Positions 62,978 through 64,000 of a DNA stretch of 64,000 nt are shown piece after piece. The stretch comes from Streptomyces koelreuteriae (GTDB lineage Bacteria; Actinomycetota; Actinomycetes; Streptomycetales; Streptomycetaceae). The notes below the pieces were generated by a model that made no database searches, was not told the origin of the DNA, and saw only the letters and a list, made by a program, of their open reading frames with translations. The stretch's first letter is position 1, and the number at the start of each line of letters is the position of its first letter. The stretch is from contig NZ_CP075896.1 of NCBI RefSeq assembly GCF_018604545.1, positions 2,232,001-2,296,000 on the forward strand, in the 5' to 3' direction. A program made the position numbers and the translations under genes.

Positions 62978-64000
62978 CTAGATCTTGGGCTGTTGCTGTG
63001 TGATGCAGTGGATGCCTCCACCACCAGCGAAGATCGTACGGGCGTCCACCAGGGTCACGGTCCGCTCGGGGAAGAGCCGGCGGAAGACACCGGCCGCGAG
63101 TTCGTCGCGAGGGTCGTCGAAGCCGCACAGCACCACGCCGCCGTTGCAGAGGTAGTGGTTGATGTAGGAGTAGTCGGCCCAGTGGCCGTCGGCCTCCAGG
63201 ACGGTCGGTGCGGGGACCTCCACCACCTCCAGGCGGCGGCCGCGCGCGTCCGTCTGGGCCTTCAGCAGGCCGATGACCTCCTTGGTCACCTCGTGGTCGG
63301 GGTGCGCCGGGTCCGGCTGGGAGTGCGCCACGACGACCCCCGGCCGAGCGAAGGCGGCGACGATGTCGACATGACCCAGGGTGCCGAATCCGTACGGCGG
63401 ATAGTCGCCGGTCAGTCCGCGCGGCAGCCAGATCGCCTTGCGGGTGCCGAGCTGGGCGTGGATCTCCTCCTCGACCTGCTCCCGCGTCCAGCCGGGGTTG
63501 CGCTCCGGGCCGAGCTGGACCGTCTCCGTCAGCAGGACGGTGCCCTCGCCGTCCACATGGATCGCCCCGCCCTCGTTGACGAGCCGCGAGGCGTACGTCC
63601 GTGCCCCGGCGAGGTCCGCGACATGCGCGGCCACCTTCTCGTCGCGCTCCCAGCGGGCCCACTCCTGGGCGCCCCAGCCGTTGAACGTCCAGTCGACGGC
63701 GGCCAGTGCACCCTTCCCGTCGGTCAGGAAGGTCGGGCCGATGTCGCGCATCCAGGCGTCGTCGAGGTCCCGCTCGACCGTGTCGATGCCCTCGCCCAGC
63801 AGGGTGCGCGCCTGGTCCGACTGCCCCGGCCCGCACACCACCGTCACCGGTTCGAAGCGGCGCACGGCCCGGGCGACCGCGGCCCAGGCGACACGGGCGG
63901 CGGCCAGCTCCCCCGGATCGTCGAAGGTGGGGTTCTCGCCGGGCCAGGCCATCCAGGTGCGCTCGTGCGGGGCCCACTCGGCGGGCATGCGGAAGCCGTC
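62978..64000 (-). CDS. aguA: Agmatine deiminase, 5' end cut by the window edge
   Basis: Converts agmatine to N-carbamoylputrescine and ammonia, for polyamine synthesis or use. 340 residues are visible; the protein starts beyond the right edge (the edge codons read DGFR, directly before MPAEWAPHERTWMAWPG). The guanidino-modifying fold shows in RDIGPTFL, NEGGAIHVDGEGTVLLTE, GHVDIVAAFARPG and the catalytic Cys in GGGGIHCITQQQP. Followed by a TetR gene on the same strand. Confidence 0.95.
   Translation of the reverse strand, partial: DGFRMPAEWAPHERTWMAWPGENPTFDDPGELAAARVAWAAVARAVRRFEPVTVVCGPGQSDQARTLLGEGIDTVERDLDDAWMRDIGPTFLTDGKGALAAVDWTFNGWGAQEWARWERDEKVAAHVADLAGARTYASRLVNEGGAIHVDGEGTVLLTETVQLGPERNPGWTREQVEEEIHAQLGTRKAIWLPRGLTGDYPPYGFGTLGHVDIVAAFARPGVVVAHSQPDPAHPDHEVTKEVIGLLKAQTDARGRRLEVVEVPAPTVLEADGHWADYSYINHYLCNGGVVLCGFDDPRDELAAGVFRRLFPERTVTLVDARTIFAGGGGIHCITQQQPKI

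Overview
The window is high-GC actinobacterial DNA and almost certainly comes from a Streptomyces chromosome, in a core region rather than on a plasmid or phage. The support is GC-rich third codon positions, frequent GTG and TTG starts, a HupS-type HU with a long lysine tail, two adjacent conservons (cvnABCD), an AccB/AccE acyl-CoA carboxylase pair, NdgR next to leuCD, and a cofactor F420 gene. From memory, the gene order closely follows S. coelicolor from mutM/rnc down to cimA; this was not checked by alignment.

Layout. 1-5.8 kb: the end of a CAP-domain protein, an HxlR regulator, then a minus-strand run recG > rsmD > coaD > SepIVA-like > DUF177 > rpmF > rnc > mutM (DNA repair, rRNA and ribosome maturation, CoA synthesis, division). 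8.2-13.0 kb: a plus-strand two-gene cassette (HSP90-family ATPase plus a 980-residue TPR protein) interrupts the usual DAK-domain/recG neighbourhood. 13-23 kb: DAK-domain protein, rpmB, thiD-thiL, a stand-alone Lrp/AsnC effector domain, a DUF3515 lipoprotein, ddl, gpsA-acyltransferase, cofC and hupS. 23.5-26.5 kb: leucine synthesis (leuCD) divergent from its regulator ndgR. 26.7-27.2 kb: five tRNA genes (Gln-Glu-Glu-Gln-Glu) ending in a strong terminator. 27.3-32.7 kb: HAD hydrolase, a large secreted propeller protein, and gltX with a fumarylacetoacetate-hydrolase-family gene.

33-44.3 kb: two tandem conservons (membrane sensor kinase-like CvnA, Roadblock CvnB, DUF742 CvnC, GTPase CvnD). Between them lies a promoter followed by a terminator-like hairpin. 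44.4-46.3 kb: accB-accE. 46.5-50.4 kb: a secreted family-8 polysaccharide lyase, a 155-bp tandem repeat array and an SDR gene. The repeat unit is built from the SDR 3' end joined to the lyase 5' leader. 50.6-52.4 kb: YceI protein and secreted trypsin. 52.8-58.7 kb: accessory genes (YdeI-like, TetR/EamA pair, CmlR-like exporter with a leader, Gly/Phe-tailed membrane protein, SLATT-like protein). 59-64 kb: citramalate synthase cimA with an isoleucine-codon leader peptide and terminator, a PD40 propeller protein, a TetR regulator and agmatine deiminase.

Most of the window is ordinary core metabolism. The observations most worth checking are the HSP90/TPR cassette, the junction-spanning repeat array, the cimA leader, the inter-conservon promoter/terminator unit, the small duplicated-motif ORF before the first conservon, and several sharp palindromes over promoters.
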